Positions 6,180 through 12,462 of a stretch of 12,895 nucleotides of DNA are shown here, in pieces; the stretch's first letter is position 1; the number at the start of each line of letters is the position of its first letter. The notes beneath the pieces are model-generated. The model was not told the origin of the DNA, did no database searches, and saw only the letters and a list, made by a program, of their open reading frames with translations. The position numbers and the translations under genes are program-made. The DNA comes from Mailhella sp. (GTDB lineage: Bacteria > Desulfobacterota > Desulfovibrionia > Desulfovibrionales > Desulfovibrionaceae): assembly GCA_024404335.1 (NCBI GenBank), contig JAKSQA010000013.1, positions 1-12,895 of the forward strand, read 5' to 3'.

Positions 6180-7069
6180 TGAGCGTTTTCGTCAATAAAG
6201 ACAGTATCGTTGAAGTTCAGGGCATGACCGGTAAGGAAGGTTCCTACTGGACCAAGCTCATGAAGGACATGGGCACGAATGTCGCCTTCGGTGTCACCCC
6301 CGGCAAGGAAGGCCAGGACGTAGGCGGCATCCCCGTCTACCACAGCGTCCGCCGCGGCCTCATCGAGCACCCCGCCGATGTCGCCATGCTCTTCGTTCCT
6401 CCCCGCTTCGCCAAGGACGCCGTTTTCGAAGCCCTTGACGCCGGCATCCGGAAGATCTGCGTGACCGCCGACGGCATCCCGGTCCAGGAAGCCATCCAGA
6501 TCCGCAAGGCCGCCCTTTCCTGCGGCGCCATGGTCGTCGGCGGCAACACCACCGGCATCATCTCCATAGACGAAGCCCTCCTCGGCATGATCCCCTACTG
6601 GATCAAGTCCGTCTACAAGAAAGGCCACATCGGCGTCATGACCCGCAGCGGCTCCCTCACCAACGAAGTCACCGCCAACATCGTGAGCAGCGGCTACGGA
6701 GTCACCACGCTCCTCGGCGTCGGCGGCGACCCCGTTCCCGGAACCCGCTTCGCCGAGCTCCTTCCCATGTACCAGGCTGACGACGACACCCACGCCCTCG
6801 TCATCATCGGCGAACTCGGCGGCAGCATGGAAGAAGAGGTGGCCGAAGCCATCGAAGACAAGGTCTTCACCAAGCCCGTCGTCGTCTTCATGGGCGGCCG
6901 CAACGCCCCCGAAGGCAAGCGCATGGGCCACGCCGGCGCCATCGCCAGCGGCGGCAAGGGTACCGTCAAGGGCAAGACCGAAGCCCTCCACAGGGCCGGC
7001 GCCCTTGTGGCGAGCCGCGCCAGCGAAGTCGGCCGGATGCTCCAGGAACTCCTCCCCAGAGAGTTCTAG
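6179..7069 (+). CDS. ADP-forming acyl-CoA ligase alpha subunit, SucD-like
   Basis: CoA-binding subunit carrying the phosphorylated histidine. It has 296 residues against 289 in E. coli SucD. The ATG is in the TAATG overlap with the beta gene, with GGGAG at 6168-6172. The N-terminal Rossmann domain has VQGMTGKEGSYWTK (13-26) and GVTPGKEG (38-45); the catalytic His251 sits in GKRMGHAGAIASGGKG (246-261); GELGGSMEEE (211-220) contains the glutamate that contacts the phosphohistidine in the family; GVGGDPVPGT (180-189) is typical. The very conserved GPNCPG loop of succinyl-CoA synthetase is GGNTTG here (121-126), and SRSGTLTYE is TRSGSLTNE (155-163). The catalytic machinery is therefore intact but the CoA/acid pocket differs, which fits a non-succinate acid such as sulfoacetate. 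It is last in the cluster, before the terminator at 7136-7170. Confidence 0.9.
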   Translation: MSVFVNKDSIVEVQGMTGKEGSYWTKLMKDMGTNVAFGVTPGKEGQDVGGIPVYHSVRRGLIEHPADVAMLFVPPRFAKDAVFEALDAGIRKICVTADGIPVQEAIQIRKAALSCGAMVVGGNTTGIISIDEALLGMIPYWIKSVYKKGHIGVMTRSGSLTNEVTANIVSSGYGVTTLLGVGGDPVPGTRFAELLPMYQADDDTHALVIIGELGGSMEEEVAEAIEDKVFTKPVVVFMGGRNAPEGKRMGHAGAIASGGKGTVKGKTEALHRAGALVASRASEVGRMLQELLPREF

Positions 7070-7095
7070 CAGCGGTGCGGCGTCCTTTTCCATAC

Positions 7096-7115
7096 GGTCC
7101 GCATATTGACGGACC
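7096..7115 (+). other. Short stem-loop downstream of the ligase genes
   Basis: GGTCCG (7096-7101) and CGGACC (7110-7115) form a 6-bp stem with an 8-base loop, 26 bases after the sucD-like stop and before the main terminator. No T tract follows. It may help protect the transcript end or act as an accessory pause hairpin; it could also be coincidental. Confidence 0.3.
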
Positions 7116-7135
7116 CATGGTTTAGCGTCAGAAAC

Positions 7136-7170
7136 AAGGCGGAAAAGATGACCTCTTTTCCGCCTTCCTT
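7136..7170 (+). terminator. Rho-independent terminator of the transporter/ligase cluster
   Basis: AAGGCGGAAAAG (7136-7147) pairs perfectly with CTTTTCCGCCTT (7155-7166), a 12-bp stem with a 7-base loop, followed by a T-rich tail (TTCCTTTAT from 7165). It lies 67 bases after the last ligase codon. It should separate the cluster from the regulator gene downstream, so that gene probably needs its own promoter. Confidence 0.85.
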
Positions 7171-7277
7171 TATCCGGAATCCTCCGGCGTGCCTCCCCGG
7201 CAACACTTCGGCGTCCCCCTGTCTGCCCGCATCAGCCCGAGATTCCCTTCACCGCATTCTCTTCCGACGGATTTCCT

Positions 7278-8072
7278 ATGGATACCCTGCCAGCATCCCA
7301 GGATGCCATTGCCCTCAGACTCAGGGAACTAGCAGCAAACATGACGGATGCCGGAAAAATCCCGGCTTACAGGCTCATCGCCCGGATAATCTCCCTCGCA
7401 ATCGATGACGGTCTCTGGAAACCCGGAGACATCATCCCTCCGGAACGCTTCTTCATACAGGAGTTCGGAGCAAGCTCCGGGACCGTCAAGCGCGCCATGC
7501 TCGACCTGGTCAACAGCGGCCTCCTCTACAGACGCAGGGGCAGCGGGACCTATGTCGCCGAATCCGGATTCTCCCGGAAATTCCGCAGATACTATCTTTT
7601 CCTCGAGGACTTCAACTCCCCGGAAAGCGAGAACAGGATCACGCTGGTCTCAAAAAAAGTCATCGATCCCGACCCGCGGATATGCCAGCTTCTCGACGTG
7701 CCGCCCTCGTCGAGCCTCATCGAGCTCACCCGCTCGTATGAGGAAAACGGCGAAGCCATCGCCTGCACGCGCTCTTACTACGAAGAAGCCCGCTTCCGGC
7801 ATCTCATGGACATACTGCCGGCGCGGTATGAAAGGATTCCCCTCTTCCTCATCATCGAAGAGGACTTCAAGATCCGTGCCGAGAACAGCCAGGAGCTGTT
7901 CTGCGTCACAGAGCTCTTCGGCGAAGAGGCACGCGGGCTCAACGTCTTTCCGGGCTATCACGCACTGACCATCAAGTCGCTTACGTTCGACAGCCGCAGA
8001 CACCCCTTCGAATACCGTATCTGTCATGCGAAAAGCGGCTACAAGAGCCTATTCAGAAGCATACAGTACTAG
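7278..8072 (+). CDS. GntR-family transcriptional regulator, HutC subfamily (UTRA domain)
   Basis: Cytoplasmic DNA-binding regulator of 264 residues. The N-terminal winged helix-turn-helix covers about residues 30-97: PAYRLIARIISLAI, then WKPGDIIPPERFF (47-59), the recognition-helix region ASSGTVKRAMLDLVNSGLL (65-83) and the wing RRRGSGTYVAE (85-95). These are classic GntR marks. The C-terminal part (about 110-255) fits the UTRA effector domain, with the internal LIELTRSYEENGEAIACTRS (147-166) and the final FEYRICHAKSGYKSLF. UTRA domains sense small molecules, often the substrate or an intermediate of the controlled pathway. It follows the catabolic cluster on the same strand, behind a strong terminator, and is the natural candidate to control the promoter at 375-402. 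The ribosome binding site before ATG 7278 is weak and no clear promoter was found in 7171-7277, suggesting low expression. Confidence 0.92.
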   Translation: MDTLPASQDAIALRLRELAANMTDAGKIPAYRLIARIISLAIDDGLWKPGDIIPPERFFIQEFGASSGTVKRAMLDLVNSGLLYRRRGSGTYVAESGFSRKFRRYYLFLEDFNSPESENRITLVSKKVIDPDPRICQLLDVPPSSSLIELTRSYEENGEAIACTRSYYEEARFRHLMDILPARYERIPLFLIIEEDFKIRAENSQELFCVTELFGEEARGLNVFPGYHALTIKSLTFDSRRHPFEYRICHAKSGYKSLFRSIQY

Positions 8073-8125
8073 CGCCTGAAATCGGATCCCCCGGTCCGGG
8101 GCAATGATGAAAAGCCTCACATGCC

Positions 8126-8153
8126 TTGACCTCAGCACATCCCGGGCTATTAT
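8126..8153 (+). promoter_or_regulatory. Sigma70-like promoter of the tauE-ybjN unit
   Basis: TTGACC (8126-8131), a 16-base spacer, then TATTAT (8148-8153): each hexamer differs by one base from consensus. Predicted start of transcription is near 8160, giving a leader of about 40 bases before ATG 8200. This makes the second unit independent of the regulator gene upstream and argues against the longer reading frame from ATG 8104, whose first codons would lie upstream of the start site. Confidence 0.65.
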
Positions 8154-8199
8154 CAGGCATTCCGGCGATACCGGCCACACAACACATCGGAGTCGACAC

Positions 8200-9000
8200 A
8201 TGATTACAGCCATTATCGTCTACTGCTGCCTCGGCGCGTTTGCCGGCGTTCTGGCAGGCCTTCTCGGCATCGGGGGCGGTGCCGTCATAGTGCCCATGCT
8301 CATGCTTTCCTTCCCCGCCCTCGGAATGGAAAACCACCCCGACCTCATCAAGATCGCCATCGCGACCTCCCTGGGAAGCATCATGTTCACTGCCATTTCG
8401 AGCTCGCTCTCCCATCATCGCAAGGGCGCGGTCGACTGGCATGTCGTCAGGTGTCTTGCCGCCGGCATCCTCATCGGCACATTCCTGGGGACGTTCGTCG
8501 CCTCCCGTCTTCCGGGAAAGTTCCTCCATGTGTTCTTCATCTGCTTCCTGTACTACGTCGCCGTCAACATGATCCTCAACAAGAAGCCCAACCCCTCGCG
8601 CACACTTCCCGGCCTGCCCGGGCTTACGGGCGCAGGCTTCGTCATCGGCGCCTTCTCCAGCTTCGTCGGCATAGGCGGCGGATCCCTCACCGTACCGTAC
8701 CTCATCTGGAACAACGTGGACATGCGCCGTGCCGTGGGCACCTCCGCCGCGGTCGGCTTCCCCATAGCCCTCGCCGGCTTCACGGGGAACGTATGGAACG
8801 GACTGAACGCGGCGTGGCTCCCCGACTACTGCCTCGGCTACATATATCTGCCCGCCCTCATCGGCATCGTGGCGTTCAGCACCATGACGGCTCCCCTGGG
8901 TGCCTCCCTCGCCCACAGGCTCCCCGTTCCGAAACTTAAGAAGTTCTTCGCCGTCTTCCTCCTCATCATCGCCACGAAGATGCTCATAGGCATCATCTGA
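8200..9000 (+). CDS. TauE/SafE-family membrane permease, possible sulfite or sulfonate exporter
   Basis: Integral inner-membrane protein of 266 residues with about eight hydrophobic helices in two homologous halves. The family's duplicated motif is clear: LLGIGGGAVIVPML (21-34) in the first half and FVGIGGGSLTVPYL (155-168) in the second, each followed by a conserved TS stretch (IATSLGS 54-60 and VGTSAAVGFP 179-188). I chose ATG 8200 because GGAG (8189-8192) precedes it, the membrane helix starts at once, and the promoter at 8126-8153 lies just upstream; the frame from 8104 adds 32 polar residues unlike the family. Known members have been proposed to export sulfite or sulfoacetate-type anions during organosulfonate use, but the family is broad and often only named by similarity. 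Nearness to a candidate sulfonate module supports an organosulfur role; this is inference. It is followed after 16 bases by the ybjN-like pair. Confidence 0.9.
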   Translation: MITAIIVYCCLGAFAGVLAGLLGIGGGAVIVPMLMLSFPALGMENHPDLIKIAIATSLGSIMFTAISSSLSHHRKGAVDWHVVRCLAAGILIGTFLGTFVASRLPGKFLHVFFICFLYYVAVNMILNKKPNPSRTLPGLPGLTGAGFVIGAFSSFVGIGGGSLTVPYLIWNNVDMRRAVGTSAAVGFPIALAGFTGNVWNGLNAAWLPDYCLGYIYLPALIGIVAFSTMTAPLGASLAHRLPVPKLKKFFAVFLLIIATKMLIGII

Positions 9001-9016
9001 TCTTCGAGGACTGCAC

Positions 9017-9460
9017 ATGATCAGAGGCAGAGAGGAATTCCTCGGCTTCCTTCGGGAAAAGGGCATCCGCTTCACGGAGCCCGACGAGCATTCCGTCAGG
9101 ATCGTCTGGCAGGGGGCGAACATCTATACGCTCCCCATCGTCATGCGCTTCGACGGCGACGGCAGACCTATCGCGACCGCCGACTGCTACGAACTGTGCC
9201 ATGTCTCCGCGGAAAAGCGTGACGTGCTGACGGAATGCTGCAGCGTGCTCAACGAGCGCTACCGCTGGGTCAAGTTCTATCTCGACGAAGACGACGACAT
9301 CGTCACGGAAATCGTCATCCCCCTTCCGCCCGACGGGACGGGGCGCTTCTGCATGGACATGATGCTTGAGCTCCGGGACATCACCGACCATGCCTATCCC
9401 TTCATCATGACGGCGCTCTGGGGCCTCCCCGACGCATCCGACAGGAGTAAGGCCGAATGA
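9017..9460 (+). CDS. YbjN-like domain protein, first copy
   Basis: Small cytoplasmic protein of 147 residues with no signal peptide or membrane helix. ATG 9017 is preceded by CGAGGA (9005-9010). The pattern fits the YbjN family (a fold like type III secretion chaperones): an N-terminal helix (EEFLGFLREKGIRF), alternating beta strands ending near IYTLPIVMRFDGD, then VSAEKRDVLTECCSVLNERY and WVKFYLDEDDDIVTEIVIPL, and a terminal helix ending AYPFIMTALWG (126-136). YbjN proteins are named as putative sensory or stress regulators; biochemical function is not established. Its stop overlaps the start of the second copy by four bases (ATGA), so the two are translationally coupled. It lies in one unit with the TauE permease. 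Function here unknown. Confidence 0.72.
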   Translation: MIRGREEFLGFLREKGIRFTEPDEHSVRIVWQGANIYTLPIVMRFDGDGRPIATADCYELCHVSAEKRDVLTECCSVLNERYRWVKFYLDEDDDIVTEIVIPLPPDGTGRFCMDMMLELRDITDHAYPFIMTALWGLPDASDRSKAE

Positions 9461-9981
9461 CGGAAGAACATGAAGGCCGCAGCCCGGCCCTGCCCGACTA
9501 CAGGAAGCTGTTCACCGGCTATCTGGAGGAGAACGGCATCCGCTACTCCGAGGCAGAGGGGGATTCCATACGCATCGCCTTCGCCGGCAGGGAGATGAAG
9601 ATCATCACCGTCTTCGCATCCATCGACGGCGCCGAGACCTCGGCGCGCTTCTGCTGCTGGGACATAGCCCATGTCAGGACGGAGCGGAGGAAGGCCCTGC
9701 TCGACCTCTGCAACGCCCTCAACCGCCGGCTCACATGGGGCAAGTTTTTCATCGACCGCGACGACGCGGTCTCCGCAAAGCTGGAGATCGCCTTCACGGA
9801 GAAGAACTGCGCCAACGTATGCCTCAGCATGGTCCGCAACCTCGTCCAGTCCGTAGACGAGGCCTATCCGCTCATCATGACGGCGCTCTGGGGGGATTCC
9901 GCCGCGCAGCCTCCGGAAAAAAGCCCTGCCCCGGAGGAGCCGTCCCTCGTCATCTCCTGCGGGACGGACATGCTCCAGTAA
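9457..9981 (+). CDS. YbjN-like domain protein, second copy
   Basis: Paralogue of the gene before it, 174 residues. The ATG at 9457 overlaps the previous stop, with AGGAG at 9443-9447. The core repeats the same order: helix YRKLFTGYLEENGIRYSE, strands including RIAFAGREMKIITVFASID, then VRTERRKALLDLCNALNRRL, WGKFFIDRDDAVSAKLEIAF, and the matching end AYPLIMTALWG (about 137-147) seen as AYPFIMTALWG in copy one. It differs by an acidic N-terminal extension (MTEEHEGRSPALP) and a proline-rich, probably disordered C-terminal tail. The pair probably arose by tandem duplication and may form a heterodimer. An intrinsic terminator follows five bases after the stop. Function unknown. Confidence 0.72.
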   Translation: MTEEHEGRSPALPDYRKLFTGYLEENGIRYSEAEGDSIRIAFAGREMKIITVFASIDGAETSARFCCWDIAHVRTERRKALLDLCNALNRRLTWGKFFIDRDDAVSAKLEIAFTEKNCANVCLSMVRNLVQSVDEAYPLIMTALWGDSAAQPPEKSPAPEEPSLVISCGTDMLQ

Positions 9982-9985
9982 CACG

Positions 9986-10022
9986 CGGAAAGGCCGGCAT
10001 AATGCCGGCCTTTCCGTTTATT
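9986..10022 (+). terminator. Rho-independent terminator of the tauE-ybjN unit
   Basis: CGGAAAGGCCGGC (9986-9998) pairs with GCCGGCCTTTCCG (10004-10016), a perfect 13-bp stem around a 5-base ATAAT loop, followed by TTTATT. It starts five bases after the second ybjN-like stop. No T tract is present on the minus-strand side, so it should act on the rightward transcript only. Confidence 0.85.
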
Positions 10023-10114
10023 CCTGCATCGGCCATAGACAGGAGGCGGATTTCCTGCGGAATCCGTCTCCCGCACGCCGAAAAGCCGCAGCCCGACGAT
10101 GACGGCACGTAGAT

Positions 10115-10128
10115 GGATGCCGGCATCC
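10115..10128. repeat. Perfect 14-base palindrome downstream of panE
   Basis: GGATGCCGGCATCC is its own reverse complement. It lies 34 bases beyond the panE stop in the convergent intergenic region 9982-10161. With no loop and no T tract on either side it is not an obvious terminator. A cruciform, protein site or remnant of a longer hairpin are all possible. No clear intrinsic terminator for the leftward panE transcript was found between 10017 and 10161. Confidence 0.35.
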
Positions 10129-10161
10129 TGTACGACATATATCCCGGCGGGTGCTCGGGCA

Positions 10162-11076
10162 TCAGTATTCCGCCTCGATTTCCATGACACGCTTATAAAG
10201 GAATGCATTCACCGGCACCAGGATGCCGTGCTTCGCCGCAAGGCTGACGACCGTGCCGGCAAAAAGCTCCACCTCGGACTTCCTGCGGCTGATACGGTCC
10301 TGCCCCATAGAGGGCGTGCTTTCGGGATTGAGCGTGCCCACGATAGCCACATACTGCGAAAGGTCGGCATCAGTGAGCTCCACGCCTTCCGCGCGGGCGA
10401 CGGACATGACCTCGCGCATGGCGGATATCATCGTGCGGTTGGGCTCCCCTTCGGCAAGCACGCCGCCGTAGCCCGTGCCGTACACCATGCACGTCTGGTT
10501 GACGCCTACGTTAAGCATGAACTTGCCCCAGAGACGGTAGAGGATGTCCTTCTCCTCCACATACGCCATGCCGGCCCGGTCAAGCAGGCGCTCGAGAGCT
10601 TCGAGGCATTCCCTGCTCCCCTCCTCCGTGACGCCTATGCGCAGCTCGCCCGTGCGGCTGTAGGTGAGCACGTCGCCGATCTTCATGGCATCCATGCCCT
10701 GGGCCACGCAGTGCACGATACGGCCGGCGCCGTAGCGCTCCCCTATGATCCGCTCGCTGGATATGCCGTTCATCACGGAGAGGATGACGGTATCGGGGCC
10801 GATGCAGCCGGCCATGGTCTCAAGCGCCTGGGCGAGGCCCGGGCCCTTGACGGCCACGACGACCAGGTCGGCGGGCTCCGCAGCGCCTGCGGGCACAAGC
10901 CTGAATTCGAGCGGGCTGCCGTTGCACGATACGGATCTTCCGAGATTCCTCGCATAGCGGGCGTCGTCCATCACGAAGCCCACGGCATCCATGCCGAGCG
11001 CGTCGGCGAACAGCCTGCCGTACATCATGCCGAGAGCGCCCATGCCGACAATTCGTATGCTTTCCAGATTCCTCAT
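10162..11076 (-). CDS. panE: 2-dehydropantoate 2-reductase (ketopantoate reductase, ApbA/PanE family)
   Basis: NADPH-dependent reductase making pantoate from ketopantoate for pantothenate and CoA synthesis; cytoplasmic. Length 304 residues, typical of the family. The ATG at 11076 has GGAGGA (11086-11081) five bases upstream. The N-terminal Rossmann fold shows IRIVGMGALGMMYG (7-20) with the GxGxxG nucleotide motif, then DLVVVAVKGPGL (70-81) and LSVMNGISSE (99-108), where the NG is conserved. The C-terminal helical domain has the expected catalytic lysine in LWGKFMLNVGVNQTC (Lys185, with Asn189 and Asn193) and the SMGQD...EVELFAG segment (256-273) with the conserved acidic residue Glu268. The family includes reductases of unknown substrate and no other pan gene is nearby, so the substrate is likely but not certain. 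It lies 53 bases downstream of tRNA-Trp on the same strand. Confidence 0.85.
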   Translation of the reverse strand: MRNLESIRIVGMGALGMMYGRLFADALGMDAVGFVMDDARYARNLGRSVSCNGSPLEFRLVPAGAAEPADLVVVAVKGPGLAQALETMAGCIGPDTVILSVMNGISSERIIGERYGAGRIVHCVAQGMDAMKIGDVLTYSRTGELRIGVTEEGSRECLEALERLLDRAGMAYVEEKDILYRLWGKFMLNVGVNQTCMVYGTGYGGVLAEGEPNRTMISAMREVMSVARAEGVELTDADLSQYVAIVGTLNPESTPSMGQDRISRRKSEVELFAGTVVSLAAKHGILVPVNAFLYKRVMEIEAEY

Positions 11077-11129
11077 GCCGTCCTCCCCGGCTGGATTATG
11101 ACTGTAGAAAACCGCCTATGCGGAGCAGA

Positions 11130-11205
11130 TGGCAGGCCGGGAGGGATTCGAACCCCCAGCATGCGGTTTTGGAGACCGCCGCTCTGCCGTTGGAGCTACC
11201 GGCCT
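11130..11205 (-). tRNA. tRNA-Trp (anticodon CCA)
   Basis: A complete 76-base cloverleaf on the minus strand, 5' end at 11205. The acceptor stem is AGGCCGG paired with CCGGCCT, then discriminator G and an encoded CCA. The D arm is GCTC-CAACGGCA-GAGC. The anticodon arm is GCGGT-CTCCAAA-ACCGC, giving anticodon CCA (tryptophan). A 5-base variable region (ATGCT) follows, and the T arm is GGGGG-TTCGAAT-CCCTC with one G-U pair. It lies between rlmN and panE in the same direction. No AT-rich -10 box is visible in the 98 bases after rlmN, so it may be processed from a longer transcript. A weak CCGC/GCGG hairpin followed by TTTTCT lies just downstream (about 11107-11124). Confidence 0.96.
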
Positions 11206-11291
11206 GTGCTGTGCGGTGCGGAGCATGTCTCCTGTTCCGGAAGCGGTGCTTCCCGAGGCGTTCCGCTACGCCGCTACCCTCCCTCACCAGG

Positions 11292-11319
11292 GGGGGAAGC
11301 AGGCTAGGCTTCTTCCCCC
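11292..11319 (-). other. Stem-loop spanning the rlmN stop codon
   Basis: GGGGGAAG (11292-11299) is complementary to CTTCCCCC (11312-11319): an 8-bp stem whose 12-base loop contains the rlmN TAG stop. A further hairpin (GGAAGC-GGT-GCTTCC, 11239-11253) lies between this and the tRNA. Neither is followed by T's on the minus strand, so they look like mRNA structure or RNA-processing landmarks between rlmN and tRNA-Trp rather than terminators. Confidence 0.35.
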
Positions 11320-12434
11320 GCATCCGTGCCGCAGGCTCCGACCCCGGCCGCAAGCGCGGCCTCATGCGCTGCCCGCAGCTGGCCGCAGGCGGCCTCGATG
11401 TCCTGCCCCTTGCTCTTGCGCACGATGGCCGTGATGCCCTTGGCCCAGAGCGCCTTCTCGAAGCGCAGGAGCTCATCGGGAGTCGGCGCGTCATAGGGCG
11501 TGCCGGGAATCGGGTTGCACGGTATGAGATTGAGCTTCGCCTTGAGCCGCGCGCATATCCTGGCAAGCTGCTTCACGTGCTCGGGGCGGTCGTTGATGCC
11601 CGCAATCACAAGGTACTCCAGCGTGATGCGCTCCCTCGTCTTGAGCGGGTACTGCTCCAGCGCGGAGACCAGGTCGTCGAGATGCCACTTCGCGGCCCTG
11701 GGCATCAGCTGCTCGCGCAGCTCCTGGTTAGGCGCATGGAGCGACACGGCAAGATATGCCAGGCCGCTGTCGCCGAACTCGCGCATGCCCTTCTCGATGC
11801 CGCAGGTCGAGACCGTGATGCGGCGGGGTGAGAACGCGAGCCCCTTCGGATGCTCAAGCGTGTTCAGCGAGTCGATGACCGTGCCGAGGTTGAGCAGCGG
11901 CTCGCCCATGCCCATGTACACGAGGTTGCGTATGATCGGATGCTCGGGCCTGGTATCGTTCATGTAGGCCCGGGCCACCTGCACCTGCCCAAGGATCTCG
12001 CCCACCGTCATGTTGCGCCGGAAGCCGAGCTTCCCCGTGCTGCAGAAGCTGCACGCCATGGGGCAGCCCACCTGCGTGGACACGCACTGCGTCATGCGGA
12101 CGGTCAGGTCTGAGGGGCGCATGGGCGCATCGCTCGGGATCAGCACGGTCTCCACCAGCTCGCCGTCGGCAAGCTCGAGGAGGAACTTCGTCGTCCCGTC
12201 GGAGCTCACGCGCACATCGGCCACCGAGGGCCAGCGGATATACGCCTTCTCTGCCAGGGCGGCGCGGTCCTTCTGGGAAAGGTCCGTCATGGCATCGAAG
12301 CCCGAGGCGTTCCTCACCCATATCCACTGCCATATCTGGCCTGCGCGGAACCTCTTCATCCCCAGCCCGGTGACGAATTCCTCCAGCGCCGGGGATGTCA
12401 GGTCGCAAAGATTGATACGGTTCTCTTCCGGCAT
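11304..12434 (-). CDS. rlmN: Dual-specificity 23S rRNA/tRNA adenine-C2 methyltransferase RlmN
   Basis: Radical SAM enzyme that methylates C2 of A2503 in 23S rRNA and of A37 in some tRNAs. From the ATG at 12434 it has 376 residues, near the family norm. The radical SAM cluster motif is C-x3-C-x2-C in GCPMACSFCSTG; the cysteine seven residues before it (TQCVSTQVGC) and the one in DIEAACGQL near the C-terminus match the resolving and methyl-carrying cysteines of the family (118 and 355 in E. coli). VYMGMGEPLLN, RRITVSTCG, AVSLHAPN and KLNLIPCNPIPG are further signatures. Start choice: ATG 12434 has AAGGA (12447-12443) at good spacing. The frame also extends to ATG 12470 or TTG 12473, overlapping the end of the upstream gene by 8-11 bases, with a poorer binding site. 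Coupled to the Dus gene upstream, making a translation/RNA-modification cluster with tRNA-Trp. Confidence 0.96.
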   Translation of the reverse strand: MPEENRINLCDLTSPALEEFVTGLGMKRFRAGQIWQWIWVRNASGFDAMTDLSQKDRAALAEKAYIRWPSVADVRVSSDGTTKFLLELADGELVETVLIPSDAPMRPSDLTVRMTQCVSTQVGCPMACSFCSTGKLGFRRNMTVGEILGQVQVARAYMNDTRPEHPIIRNLVYMGMGEPLLNLGTVIDSLNTLEHPKGLAFSPRRITVSTCGIEKGMREFGDSGLAYLAVSLHAPNQELREQLMPRAAKWHLDDLVSALEQYPLKTRERITLEYLVIAGINDRPEHVKQLARICARLKAKLNLIPCNPIPGTPYDAPTPDELLRFEKALWAKGITAIVRKSKGQDIEAACGQLRAAHEAALAAGVGACGTDAGEEA

Positions 12435-12462
12435 GGTCTGCATCCTTGCCCGCAATGCGGGA

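Noticed and set aside
460..7069. Citrate or tricarballylate uptake (classic TctABC role) as the function of the cluster
   Set aside because: No TctDE two-component regulator, citrate lyase or aconitase-type gene is present; the linked ligase and acylating aldehyde dehydrogenase point to an acid that is CoA-activated and reduced. Not excluded, but less likely.
5058..7069. Housekeeping succinyl-CoA synthetase sucCD of the TCA cycle
   Set aside because: It is embedded in a transporter/dehydrogenase cluster, and the VNGAG, FGGI and GPNCPG motifs are altered in the two subunits.
7106..7408. 100-codon plus-strand frame after the ligase genes
   Set aside because: It runs through the intrinsic terminator at 7136-7170 and overlaps the regulator in another frame; no family resemblance.
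8104..8199. N-terminal extension of the TauE-family protein from ATG 8104
   Set aside because: The promoter -35/-10 lies at 8126-8153, inside the extension; the added residues are polar and unlike the family, and ATG 8200 has its own GGAG.
10099..11307. 402-codon plus-strand frame opposite panE
   Set aside because: It is antisense to a clear PanE-family gene, His/Ala/Arg-rich, without any domain, and runs through the tRNA.
11118..11831. Plus-strand frames across the tRNA region (at 11118 and 11129) giving AGRDSNPQ... and AGREGFEPP... peptides
   Set aside because: These are the well-known spurious translations of the strand opposite a tRNA; they overlap tRNA-Trp and the antisense of rlmN.
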